Positions 8,860 through 17,876 of a stretch of DNA of 36,996 bases are shown here, one piece after another; the first letter of the stretch is position 1; every line of letters begins with the position of its first letter. Origin of the DNA: Verrucomicrobiota bacterium (lineage in GTDB: Bacteria; Verrucomicrobiota; Verrucomicrobiia; Opitutales; Opitutaceae). The stretch is taken from positions 1 through 36,996 of the forward strand of contig CAUJJL010000080.1 in the NCBI GenBank assembly GCA_963205455.1. The letters are read 5' to 3'. A program made the translations under genes and the position numbers. The notes below the pieces were generated by a model. It had not been told where the DNA came from and ran no database searches. It saw only the letters and a program-made list of their open reading frames with translations.

Positions 8860-8890
8860 TCACGCATCCGGACGCACAACGCATGCGTGA
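8860..8890. repeat. Inverted repeat with 8-bp arms, 15-nt spacer
   Basis: Arms TCACGCAT (8860-8867) and ATGCGTGA (8883-8890) are exact reverse complements. It lies about 125 bp upstream of the minus-strand small membrane protein gene. There is no T-tract, so an operator-type dyad is more likely than a terminator. Confidence 0.4.
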
Positions 8891-8989
8891 TTCTACGGTG
8901 GGTGGGACTCTGTCGCTGACTCAGTTCATGTCATATCGTGGCTCTTATAGTCAGACCTGATACCGGTATTCAGACCGTGGTACCGGGAG

Positions 8990-9009
8990 GGGCATGCTTC
9001 GTCATGCCC
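8990..9009. other. Hairpin GGGCATG / CATGCCC
   Basis: A perfect 7-bp stem with a 6-nt loop (CTTCGT), 20 bp after the palindrome ATACCGGTAT (8960-8969). It could form in a transcript leading into TonB receptor 1. No known riboswitch consensus, such as the cobalamin box, is recognisable around it. Confidence 0.35.
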
Positions 9010-9564
9010 GGTTCGGAAGCTCGGGGGTTTCCAGTTCCCGATCTCAATCCGCGCAAACCTGGAAGGCCTGCGCTACTTTCTGACGCCGACCAGTCCACCC
9101 TCGCCTGTAATTCCACCAGCGATGCACCACAATCGATCCCTGTCTGCAGGAAATTGGCAGTTGGAGATGGTACGAGGCGGAAAATCGCCACAATCCCGAT
9201 CGAACACCTCAAATCCCTTCAAACATTGATCCTCAGGAACCCATGGCTGCCACCTGATGTAAAATCATGCTATCAAGCCAGTTACAAACGGATCCTCGCG
9301 GTTGTCTATCCAGGCATTGCGGCAGGAATGCGCTGGATATTCGTGCTTCACACCTGCCCGCGCCTTTGTGAGCATTGATCCTTCCATGACTGAAACAAAG
9401 CACGCGATCCGGAGTCTTGGGATCTGCCCACTTCCTGCCGCGCTCGATTTCCTCTTCCCGCGCAGGGGGGAGCCCATCATGTTCCCACGTTTCGCTAAAT
9501 GATTTTCCGTACCTTGCCCAGCCCGAGCGCGAATGGACCGTCGCAGGCAGACTACTGCCTTTCA

Positions 9565-12500
9565 ATGCGCATCCTTGCCCACTCATCCAGGTTTGCCCGG
9601 GTCATCGCCAGTGCGGCATGTCTGCTCCTCTGCTCCGCGGCCAGCCTTCATGCCGCCAAGGCAAAGACTGTCCCTTTCAATGTGGCATCCCAGCCCATGC
9701 CGCTGGCCCTCATGATCCTGGCACGTCAAGGCGAGGTGGAGATCCTGTTTTCCTACGACGAACTCAAAGGCCTCCAGGCCCCCAAGGTTTCGGGCAAGCT
9801 CACGACCGAGCAGGCCCTTGCAGCCATTCTCAAGAACACGCCCTACACCGTGCAGCGCCACCCGCTACGCACGCGCAGTTACCAAATCATGTCTCCCCAG
9901 ATGGTGGCCCGGGCGGAAGCAGAGGCCAAGAAGCCCATCATAAGGGTCACCGACCTTCCCCCCGAACTTCCGCCTCCGCCACCTCCCTCCCTGCCGGTCG
10001 CGGATGCCAGCATCGATCGCCCGCGAACCGCCGATGACGCGACGCCCTATGTCGTCTTTGACGGCAAGACCGTCGAGCAATCTGGCGCCCTCACGGTGGG
10101 TGATTTCCTGGCCGAACGCCTGCCCTCTTCGAACGGGGCCAATCTCAGCGGTGATGTCGGCATGCGCGGCATGGGCAGCGCCTACACGAAGCTGCTTGTC
10201 AACGGACGCGAACAGCCTGATGTCGCCAACGTACCCAACACGATGCCCGGCATGAACTACCGGACATCGCGACTCGCCCTCCTGCCGCTCAGTTCGATCC
10301 AACGCATCGAAGTCATCCCCCAGTCCGCGCCCGTGGCCGCAGGCGGCGGATCAATCGGCGGCGCCATCAATGTCGTGACCAAGCGCGACTATTCCGGGGG
10401 CGAAATCACCCTCGGCTACGAGAATTCCTTCGATACCGACAGCGCAAACAAGAAGGCCGAACTCCGCTACGGTACCTCCTTCAACGACAACCGGACGCGT
10501 CTGATGGTCTTCGCTGGGGCGACCAACTCGAATTCCCTCGCCGTTCAGGACCGCTATGATCTGGTGCGAGACTACACGACTCGCGCCACAACAGGCACAC
10601 CCGGCCTGCTCAATGGAACCGAAATCCTGTTCGGCACCACTCCCCGCGTCGACACCACGGACGGATCCAATCTCGTGCTGAAGACGGGAGACACACTCAG
10701 CAGCTCGTTTGTTTTTATTCCGGCAAACTTTCACGGACTCGAACAGGACGGGCCTCAGCCGCTCATCGACAATGCAGGCAAGTTCGACTCCGAGTCGCCC
10801 GATACCGCCCAGGCCTACCTCGGCCGTCGCCTCCTGCTCAACCGTCGCCCCAGCACGCAATATGTCCGCACGGAAGTTCGGCACGCCGTCAACTCCTATG
10901 CAGAGGCATACCTCGATCTCTCCTATGAACGGAGCGCGCGCAATCAGGCGATGGGTATCCTGAGTTCGAATCAATACGTGACGGTTCCCGTCGGAGTGCC
11001 GACAAATCCCTTCGGCCAGGAAGTACGCGTTCGTTTTCCGTATGCCGCCACCGGGTCAAACAAGAGCACGCGGGAACACCAGTCCGCCACGTTGGGCGCG
11101 CTCTTCAGCCTTCCCCAGGATTGGAAGGCGAGGATCGAGTACTCCTACGGAATGCATCGCTCGCAGGACATCTCCGAGTCAGCAAGCAGCTCCGCCTTCC
11201 AGACCGCCATCCACAACGGCACAATCAATGTCTTCGATTCTTCGATCATCAATTCGGACCTGCTTGCGGATCACATCGAAGCCCGCACGGGACGCGGCAA
11301 CATCGAGAAACTCGCATCGACCGCGCGGATCGAAGGAAAGCTGCCGACGGTTTTTGCAATCACGCCCGAAATCAGCGCAGGCTACAAGGCCCAGAAGGTC
11401 ATTCGCGACACGTTCCGGATCTATGACGGAACCACCCAGTCGGGAATCCTGCCCACGACAACTTCGTCTTTCGGCGTATTCGGCGAACTCACGATCCCGA
11501 TCTTTGATGAACAGAGAAATCTGCCCGGCCTGCGCCTGCTTGAGGTGGTGGCATCAGGCAGCCGCGACAAACAGAAGGTCGATTCCACGGTTCTGAAATC
11601 CAACGGATCCCAATCCGTCACGGACCTCACCGCCAAACTCGAACTGGAAAAGGCCAAGAGCAATTACACGTCCCTGAATCCGGTCGTCAGCGTTCGCTAC
11701 AAGCCGGTAAACGACCTGATGCTGCGCGGCTCCTATTCCACCGGCTACGTCCCGACAGCGGACTATCTGCTGCTCCCCCAACTGACCGTCAATGGCAGCA
11801 TCACCGATCCGAAACGCGGCAGCTCCACCTACGACACGAGCATCACCACCGGCGGCAACTCTGAGGTGAATCCGGAACACTCCGACACAGTCTCCGCCGG
11901 CATCGTCTACACCCCCGGAGTCGTTCCAGGTTTCAGGATCTCCCTGGACCTGACGGACTCACGACGCGAAGACGTGATCGACATCCTGGATACCTCCACA
12001 CTGCTGGCCTACGAGGACGCCATCCCCGGCCGCATTTTCCGTGAAACCGTCGCGGAGGGTGACGAATTTTCCGTTGGAAAAATCACAAAGATTGATGCCT
12101 CAGCAATCACACTCTACGCGGCAAACCTCAAGGCCTGGGATCTCTCGATCGGATACAAGAAGGACTTTGCCAGCATAGGCACCTTTGATCTCTCGGCCAT
12201 GTACACGCTGAATTCCAAGTACGAGCAGCAGCTCGTACCCGGCGGACAATTCACCGATCTCGTGAACGCGCCACTCTACTCGGGGCCGTTCCGCGACAAG
12301 GCAAGCGCCTCACTCGTGTGGACCCGTGGTCCGCTGAGCGCGGGCTGGTCTGTCAGGTTCCACAGCCGCTACAAGGGCCTGGAATCCTCGGGCATCACTC
12401 CAACCCAATTGCCCGACATCAACTACCAGGCGATGTCCGCGCGGACCTATCACGACGCGTTCGTTCGCTACCGCTTCTCCACCCAGTCCCGCGGAGCCAT

Positions 12501-12657
12501 GGGATTCCTCGACAAGACCGAACTGCTGTTTGGCGTTCGCAACATGTTCGGTGCCGACCCCATTTTTGACGCATCAGGTCCCGCGGATCTTCTCCTGAGC
12601 GGCAACGGTGAATTGCGGCGTGCCAGCTACTACCTGTCCCTGAAGCGAGAATTCTAA
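9565..12657 (+). CDS. TonB-dependent outer-membrane receptor with STN domain (receptor 1)
   Basis: A 1030-aa outer-membrane transporter. In order: signal peptide (about 1-30, ending SLHAA); STN domain (about 35-108, FNVASQPMPLALMILARQ ... YTVQRHPLRTRSYQI); a proline-rich linker (about 131-145); the plug domain (about 160-275, with MRGMGSAYTKLLVNGR and GGSIGGAINVVTKRD); then a long beta-barrel ending in the terminal aromatic signature SLKREF. STN domains usually contact a FecR-type regulator to signal substrate occupancy, but no sigma/FecR pair adjoins this gene. The ATG at 9565 was chosen because it gives a clean signal peptide; the upstream 22 codons do not. It is followed 15 bp later by a secreted cyclophilin gene, probably in one operon. 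Substrate unknown. Confidence 0.93.
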   Translation: MRILAHSSRFARVIASAACLLLCSAASLHAAKAKTVPFNVASQPMPLALMILARQGEVEILFSYDELKGLQAPKVSGKLTTEQALAAILKNTPYTVQRHPLRTRSYQIMSPQMVARAEAEAKKPIIRVTDLPPELPPPPPPSLPVADASIDRPRTADDATPYVVFDGKTVEQSGALTVGDFLAERLPSSNGANLSGDVGMRGMGSAYTKLLVNGREQPDVANVPNTMPGMNYRTSRLALLPLSSIQRIEVIPQSAPVAAGGGSIGGAINVVTKRDYSGGEITLGYENSFDTDSANKKAELRYGTSFNDNRTRLMVFAGATNSNSLAVQDRYDLVRDYTTRATTGTPGLLNGTEILFGTTPRVDTTDGSNLVLKTGDTLSSSFVFIPANFHGLEQDGPQPLIDNAGKFDSESPDTAQAYLGRRLLLNRRPSTQYVRTEVRHAVNSYAEAYLDLSYERSARNQAMGILSSNQYVTVPVGVPTNPFGQEVRVRFPYAATGSNKSTREHQSATLGALFSLPQDWKARIEYSYGMHRSQDISESASSSAFQTAIHNGTINVFDSSIINSDLLADHIEARTGRGNIEKLASTARIEGKLPTVFAITPEISAGYKAQKVIRDTFRIYDGTTQSGILPTTTSSFGVFGELTIPIFDEQRNLPGLRLLEVVASGSRDKQKVDSTVLKSNGSQSVTDLTAKLELEKAKSNYTSLNPVVSVRYKPVNDLMLRGSYSTGYVPTADYLLLPQLTVNGSITDPKRGSSTYDTSITTGGNSEVNPEHSDTVSAGIVYTPGVVPGFRISLDLTDSRREDVIDILDTSTLLAYEDAIPGRIFRETVAEGDEFSVGKITKIDASAITLYAANLKAWDLSIGYKKDFASIGTFDLSAMYTLNSKYEQQLVPGGQFTDLVNAPLYSGPFRDKASASLVWTRGPLSAGWSVRFHSRYKGLESSGITPTQLPDINYQAMSARTYHDAFVRYRFSTQSRGAMGFLDKTELLFGVRNMFGADPIFDASGPADLLLSGNGELRRASYYLSLKREF

Positions 12658-12672
12658 CCTGCACCTCCTGTC

Positions 12673-14694
12673 ATGTCGTCATTGCTGAGCCGACTCGCTC
12701 TCATCCTCGCGCTTCTCAGTGCCGCTTCACTGAGCGCACAAACCGATACCATTGCCCGCCCAAAGACCACAGCGGTCCTCGCCAAGCAGGTTGTGCCTCC
12801 AGGTGGCGCCTCCGTGCCCATCGACCTGAGAAATCATTTCACGATACAAAACGAGACCGGCGACAAGTTCGTCCAGTTCGATACGGTCTACGGCAAGTTC
12901 AACGTGATCCTTCGCGGCGGCAGGGCTCCAAAACATGTCGAGAATTTCCTGAAGTACGTACACGACGGACGCTACACCAACCTCTTTTTCCATCGCACCG
13001 CCGGCGGCACCACTTCGACCGTCGCCTCCATTGCCCAGTCCGGCGGCTTCAGGCTGCCCTACTCCACCGCAGTCGAGCACTACGATCCCATCGGCCTGGA
13101 GGGCACGCTGACACACGAGCTCTACACACTCGCTGCGGCGCGCACCAGTGACCCCAACTCCGCTACTTCCCAGTTCTTCTTCAACCTGGTCGACAATACG
13201 AACACCTACTTCCCAGGTCAGAGCACCACGAACCAGGACCTTCGCTACACCGTGTACGGCCGCGTCGTGGGTAGCGGAGGTGTCGCTCTTAAACAAGTCG
13301 GAATGCTGCCTGTCTACAACATGGTGGATGGCGCCGCGAACACGACTGCTTTCCAGACCATTCCGCTGCGTGACAAGGTCCCGAACATCCTGACTGAAAA
13401 AAATCTCATCATCATCCACTCAATCACGGAGGTACCGCTCTACGCAACCGGCACCGAGACAAGCGTCCTCAACTTTACGGCTCAATCCACCAATCCTGAA
13501 GTTGCGCAGGTATCCCTCACGGGCTCCACGCTCAACATCCAACCTGGTGTCGTCAACGGCACGACCAGGGTAACCGTCACGGCCTCCGAGGTGGCCGGCG
13601 ACACCGTCACCGCCGAATTCGATGTGGAAACGAATTCCGAACTTTCCATCGCCCGTCCGCCGCGAAGCCAGACCATTGCTTCCGGCGACGCCGTGTTGTT
13701 CGACGTCGAGGCTGTTGGTGCAGGCTTAAGCTATCAATGGCAGCACGACGGCACGCCGATCAGCGGTGCCACATCTCCTGTGCTTTTCATCCGTGGCGTC
13801 GACCAGCAGGATGCCGGTAACTATTCGGTTGTCGTCAGTAACACCGTTGGAACCGTCACCAGCGCGCTCGCCGGTCTGACCGTCGTCAACGACAGCGCCG
13901 CCAAGAGCCGCCTGAGCAATCTTTCCGTGCGCTCATTCGCCGGAAATGGGGAGGAGACACTGATTGCCGGATTTGCGGCCGAGGGTGGCACCGTAAACCT
14001 AGTGATGCGGGGCATTGGACCGACGCTCGCCAATTTTGGTGTTTCCAATGTCCTTCTGGATCCCGAGATCAAGCTCTTCAATGTTCCGCTTCCAGGCACG
14101 AACGCCAATCTCCTTGGAGCGAACAATGATTGGACGCAGTTCGACGGAAGTGCGGTCGGAGGATTTCCCCTGCCTGTGGGCAGCAAGGATGCTGTGCTCA
14201 CCAGTCCGTTCATAACAGGCGGAAACACGCTTCATATCAACGGGATCGGCGACACAAGCGGCATGGCCCTCATCGAACTCTACGAAGGGCCCGACTCTGT
14301 TGGCAGCCTTGTCAATCTCTCTGCACGCACTCTGGTGCGAGCGAATGACAACCTGATTGGCGGATTCACGCTGAGCGGCTCCACCAGTCGCACCGTCCTC
14401 GTGCGGGCGATCGGGCCTGGGCTGAGCAATCTGGGCATCACCGAATTCTTCCAGGACCCAAGGCTCGAACTCCGTTCTACAAAGGGCGTGCTCGTTTCAC
14501 AGAACGACAACTGGAGCGGTTCAACGACCTTGAGCGAAGCATTCCTTAGTGTCGGTGCCTTTGCCCTGACGGACCCCACCAGCAAGGACGCCGCCATCCT
14601 CACCACCCTCGAGCCCGGCGGCTACACCGCCGTGATCACCGGACCCACCGGCCACACCGGCGTGGTTCTCCTCGAAGTCTATCTGGTCCGCTAG
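12673..14694 (+). CDS. Secreted cyclophilin-type peptidyl-prolyl isomerase with Ig-like and repeated C-terminal domains
   Basis: A 673-aa exported protein. Signal peptide at about 1-22. A cyclophilin domain lies at about 60-250: VQFDTVYGKFNVIL, YTNLFFHRTAGG (catalytic-type Arg), IAQSGGF, NSATSQFFFNLVDN and YTVYGRVVGSG. The canonical tryptophan and final histidine positions differ (Tyr in YTVYG), so activity may be modified. An Ig-like module follows at about 326-404 (LSYQWQHDGTPISGA, DAGNYSVVVSNTVG). Two related modules of about 125 residues, beginning LSNLSVRSFAG and LVNLSARTLVR, form the C-terminus. Such modules recur in large verrucomicrobial surface proteins. It sits 15 bp after receptor 1, suggesting periplasmic or surface folding or binding linked to that receptor. 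Its TAG stop is shared palindromically with tgt. Confidence 0.85.
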   Translation: MSSLLSRLALILALLSAASLSAQTDTIARPKTTAVLAKQVVPPGGASVPIDLRNHFTIQNETGDKFVQFDTVYGKFNVILRGGRAPKHVENFLKYVHDGRYTNLFFHRTAGGTTSTVASIAQSGGFRLPYSTAVEHYDPIGLEGTLTHELYTLAAARTSDPNSATSQFFFNLVDNTNTYFPGQSTTNQDLRYTVYGRVVGSGGVALKQVGMLPVYNMVDGAANTTAFQTIPLRDKVPNILTEKNLIIIHSITEVPLYATGTETSVLNFTAQSTNPEVAQVSLTGSTLNIQPGVVNGTTRVTVTASEVAGDTVTAEFDVETNSELSIARPPRSQTIASGDAVLFDVEAVGAGLSYQWQHDGTPISGATSPVLFIRGVDQQDAGNYSVVVSNTVGTVTSALAGLTVVNDSAAKSRLSNLSVRSFAGNGEETLIAGFAAEGGTVNLVMRGIGPTLANFGVSNVLLDPEIKLFNVPLPGTNANLLGANNDWTQFDGSAVGGFPLPVGSKDAVLTSPFITGGNTLHINGIGDTSGMALIELYEGPDSVGSLVNLSARTLVRANDNLIGGFTLSGSTSRTVLVRAIGPGLSNLGITEFFQDPRLELRSTKGVLVSQNDNWSGSTTLSEAFLSVGAFALTDPTSKDAAILTTLEPGGYTAVITGPTGHTGVVLLEVYLVR

Positions 14695-15839
14695 CCGGAG
14701 CGACCCGACGCCCCGGCTTCATACCGCTCAATCCAAGCGCGGCTCCAGGGCGTGAAGTCGCCCGCTTCGAGGTGCGCGCGGGCTTGGGTCATCAGATCGA
14801 GATAGAAGTGCAGGTTGTGGATCGTGAGCAGCGTTCCCGCCAGCATTTCACCGGACATCTGGAGGTGGCGCAGGTAGGCGCGTGAGAAGCGACGCGTATA
14901 GTTGTCGAGTCCTTCAACAAGCGGCCGCGGATCCCTGCGGAAACGTTCATTGCGGATGTTCATGGGGCCATCGGGCGTAAAAACGAGCCCGTTCCGCGCC
15001 ACCCGCGTCGGCATCACGCAGTCGAACATGTCAACTCCCAGCGCCACCATCTTGAGCAACTGCGGCGGCGTTCCCAGGCCCATCGTGTACCGCGGCTTAT
15101 TTACCGGCAGGTATGGCGTTGTCGCACCGACCTGCTTCAGCATTTCAGGCTCAGGTTCACCGACGCTCACCCCACCGACTGCGTAACCGGGAAAATCGAG
15201 TTCGGACAGCGACTCCGCCGCCTCCCGTCTGAGGTCGTCAAAGGTGGATCCCTGGACGATCGCAAAAACATGATGCCCTGCGGACAGGAACCCGCTTTCG
15301 ACGGCGATCTGACGGCATTGCTCAGCCCAGCGATGGCTGCGCGCAACCGCCGCGGCGCAGGCGTCCTTCTCACAGGGCCAGGGTGGACACTCATCGATCA
15401 CCATCGCAATATCGCTGCCGAGGTTGCCCTGGATTTCCATCACTTCCTTCGGGCCCAGGAAAAGTCGCGCTCCATCGATGTGGGACTGGAATGCAATCCC
15501 GTCGTCACGAATCTCCCGCAGTTTCGCCAGGGAAAAAACCTGGAATCCCCCGCTGTCCGTGAGAATGGGACGATCCCACCCCATGAAGGTGTGAAGTCCG
15601 CCGAGGTCACGCACGAGATCGCTGCCGGGCCGCAAATTCAGATGATACGTGTTTCCCAGGATGATCTGTGCTCCAATCTCGTGCAGGTGGGCCGGGGTGA
15701 CGGCTTTCACCGTTCCCTGGGTACCCACCGGCATGAAGATCGGCGTCTCCACAATCCCATGCCGGGTTTGCAACCGACCGCGGCGCGCGGCACTGGCAGG
15801 GTCCATGGCAAGCAGTTGAAAGTGGGGGCTGGTCGGCAT
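14691..15839 (-). CDS. tgt: Queuine/preQ1 tRNA-guanine transglycosylase without the usual zinc cysteines
   Basis: A 382-aa TGT that exchanges guanine-34 for preQ1 in GUN-anticodon tRNAs. Asp95 (ILTDSGGFQVFS) and nucleophile Asp273 (GVDMFDCVMPTRVARNG) are present, as are GNTYHL, VGGVSVGEP and YTMGLGTP. In bacterial TGT a structural zinc is bound by CxCxxC plus a later His. Here the aligned positions are Gly310, Asp312 and Thr315 (VEGLDNYTRRFSRAYL), while the His of TIHNLHFY (341) remains. The ATG at 15839 gives the family's normal N-terminus; the open frame runs 65 codons further upstream without homology. QueH is encoded in the same window. The gene diverges from a membrane-protein gene (100-bp gap). 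Confidence 0.93.
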   Translation of the reverse strand: MPTSPHFQLLAMDPASAARRGRLQTRHGIVETPIFMPVGTQGTVKAVTPAHLHEIGAQIILGNTYHLNLRPGSDLVRDLGGLHTFMGWDRPILTDSGGFQVFSLAKLREIRDDGIAFQSHIDGARLFLGPKEVMEIQGNLGSDIAMVIDECPPWPCEKDACAAAVARSHRWAEQCRQIAVESGFLSAGHHVFAIVQGSTFDDLRREAAESLSELDFPGYAVGGVSVGEPEPEMLKQVGATTPYLPVNKPRYTMGLGTPPQLLKMVALGVDMFDCVMPTRVARNGLVFTPDGPMNIRNERFRRDPRPLVEGLDNYTRRFSRAYLRHLQMSGEMLAGTLLTIHNLHFYLDLMTQARAHLEAGDFTPWSRAWIERYEAGASGRSG

Positions 15840-15939
15840 CGTTTCCACCGAACAGCAGGCCGCCGTCGCTGGCAACCCAACGCTTGAGGGTCGCATTCGT
15901 TCTCGCCTTTCTCTCCGCTCTGATTCGCATGGACGGCGA

Positions 15940-17862
15940 ATGCAACGCCCCTTCGCCGGACTCCCGACGGGACTTACCAGCGCACAAATCCCCTTGTTCG
16001 TCCTGACGACGGCCGCGCTCTGGCTGGCAGGCATCCACCTTCCCGGCCCCCCGGTCGCCGGGCTGGAGTCATGGCACGCCGTCCTGGTCGACGCTCATCT
16101 GCAGAAGCGCCACTTCGGCTCGGACATCGCCTTCACCTACGGCCCTTGGGGTTTCCTGAGTCTGAGCGGCTACCAGGCTGAGGCGCTAGGAATCAAATTC
16201 CGCTGGGAGATCATCGGCAAACTGCTGCTGGCGCTTACGCTCGTGGGGGCAACCTCGGGATTCGGAGGGACACGGCGATGGCTGCTGCTTGGGCTTCTTG
16301 TCATCGGCGCGCCTTTCTTTGACAACACCGCATCGGTCACGGTCGCATTCCTTGGCCTTGTGTGGTTGCTCCCTGCCGATGTCCCCTGGTGGAAGAGGTT
16401 GATCGCTCTGCTGTGGCTCGGTGTCCTCTCGCACTTCAAATTCGTGTTTCTCATGCAGGCGCTATGCTGCCTGGTGATTTCATGCGCCACGCACGCCTGG
16501 GAAAAACGCTGGCGCGTCGTGATGTCACTGATTTTCGGATACGCCGCCATCTTTCTCACAGCGTGGCTCGCCGCCCGGCAGCGGATCTCCGATCTTCCGG
16601 AATACATCCGGCTGAGCCTTGAAATCAGCCGGGGTTACAGTTGGGCGATGGCGGTCGAGCCTTCGGGCGCGGTCGCGGCTGTCGCAGCATGGGTGATTGT
16701 CCACTGTGCCCTGCTGACAATCGCACTGTATCGCTCCGGTGGTTCGCGGGCCCTTCGCGCCGGGATGGTCGCGCTTGCTCTCACCCAGTGGTTCATTGCC
16801 TGGAAGCAGGGCTTCACGCGCGCCGACGACCACGTCTTTGGTTTCTATTTTTTCTGCCTGTATTTCGGCGTGATCCTCACGATGGTCGTTTCACCGCAAG
16901 TACAGGCATGGCGGAACGATCTCTCCATGGCGGCCTGCCTCACAGGCATCGCTCTGACCAGCCCTTTCCTTGCGACCTATGGCCCGCGGACCGCATGGAA
17001 ACGCATTACGCGCTTTCCCCATGAACTGACGCACCTTGATGCGTGGGCGAATCGTTTCACAAACGCCTGGGCTTTGGCTGCCAGGGAGTCTGCCGAACCC
17101 AAACTTGCCGCAAACGTGGGATCGTCCAGCACGGACTTGTTCACCTATGAACAGGGCATTCTGCTCCTGAATCACATCAAGCACCAACCGCGTCCGATCT
17201 TCCAGAGCTACACAGCTTACACCCGCGCGCTTCTCGAAAAGAACGCCGCCTTCTACACCTCAGCTAGCGCGCCCGAGTTTGTGGCCCTCCGGTTGAAAGC
17301 GATCGACAAGCGGTATCCCGGCCAGGAGGACTCGCTGGCGCTGCTGGAGATCGCCCGCCACTACGACGTCGCAGACATCACCCCTTCACATGCGCTGCTT
17401 CGCCGCAAGGCATCGGACGCACCTTCCAAGAACGCCATCGAAGAGAAGATCCTGATTGGCGTCTCACACCCCGCCTTTGGGGAGACGTTCAAAGTGCCAC
17501 CGGCAGACGGCCATGCTGTGTGGATGGAGGTGGATCTCACGCCCACCTGGTTCGGGCGTCTCAACGCCCTGCTCTATCACGCCTACCAGCCGCAGATGGT
17601 AGTGACGAAGGCCGACCGGAATGAGGAGCGGTTCCGGCTCATCTCAACCCAGTGCTCAAGCGGATTCGTTGTCCGGCCGTTCATTGAAACCCACCTGGAT
17701 TTCGCCGCTATGATGCAGGGGCGCGATCGATCGACCATCACGGACCTGAGGATCGAGCTCGACAGCGCGGGCGACCTTTCACTTTGGGAAAAGCCTGTCG
17801 TTCGATTCTACTCTCTCCCTTTCCTGAAGATCGCCTCTCCATTGAACGCGCCTTCTTCCTGA
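15940..17862 (+). CDS. Multi-pass membrane protein with large C-terminal extracytoplasmic domain, unknown
   Basis: A 640-aa protein. The first half (about 17-350) has roughly ten hydrophobic segments, such as IPLFVLTTAALWLAGI and LLLALTLVGATSGFG. A conserved-looking loop after the first segment contains HFGSDIAFTYGPWGFL with an acidic residue, reminiscent of the first periplasmic loop of GT-C or PMT-type glycosyltransferases. The second half (about 360-640) is soluble and unrecognised. Overall architecture fits a GT-C-like or polymer-processing membrane enzyme, but no diagnostic catalytic motif is certain. It converges on the ebo operon with a 14-bp gap, so the two are adjacent but oppositely transcribed. 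Confidence 0.65.
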   Translation: MQRPFAGLPTGLTSAQIPLFVLTTAALWLAGIHLPGPPVAGLESWHAVLVDAHLQKRHFGSDIAFTYGPWGFLSLSGYQAEALGIKFRWEIIGKLLLALTLVGATSGFGGTRRWLLLGLLVIGAPFFDNTASVTVAFLGLVWLLPADVPWWKRLIALLWLGVLSHFKFVFLMQALCCLVISCATHAWEKRWRVVMSLIFGYAAIFLTAWLAARQRISDLPEYIRLSLEISRGYSWAMAVEPSGAVAAVAAWVIVHCALLTIALYRSGGSRALRAGMVALALTQWFIAWKQGFTRADDHVFGFYFFCLYFGVILTMVVSPQVQAWRNDLSMAACLTGIALTSPFLATYGPRTAWKRITRFPHELTHLDAWANRFTNAWALAARESAEPKLAANVGSSSTDLFTYEQGILLLNHIKHQPRPIFQSYTAYTRALLEKNAAFYTSASAPEFVALRLKAIDKRYPGQEDSLALLEIARHYDVADITPSHALLRRKASDAPSKNAIEEKILIGVSHPAFGETFKVPPADGHAVWMEVDLTPTWFGRLNALLYHAYQPQMVVTKADRNEERFRLISTQCSSGFVVRPFIETHLDFAAMMQGRDRSTITDLRIELDSAGDLSLWEKPVVRFYSLPFLKIASPLNAPSS

Positions 17863-17876
17863 CCTCGGAACAACGG

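Larger units (their letters stand above)
8736..9564. other. 829-bp gene-free stretch upstream of TonB receptor 1
   Basis: Open frames exist on both strands, but none has a recognisable domain or credible start context. Structures seen are an inverted repeat at 8860-8890 and a 7-bp hairpin at 8990-9009. Between them, near 8952-8976, is a palindrome ATACCGGTAT flanked by two CAGACC copies. It must contain promoters for the minus-strand small gene and for TonB receptor 1. It may be a long regulatory leader or decayed coding DNA. Confidence 0.5.

Noticed and set aside
8990..9009. Cobalamin or other riboswitch before TonB receptor 1
   Set aside because: No cobalamin-box or other known consensus; only a simple hairpin is seen.
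8938..9378. 146-codon plus-strand open frame in the gap before TonB receptor 1
   Set aside because: No domain, atypical composition and no ribosome-binding site; treated as non-coding.
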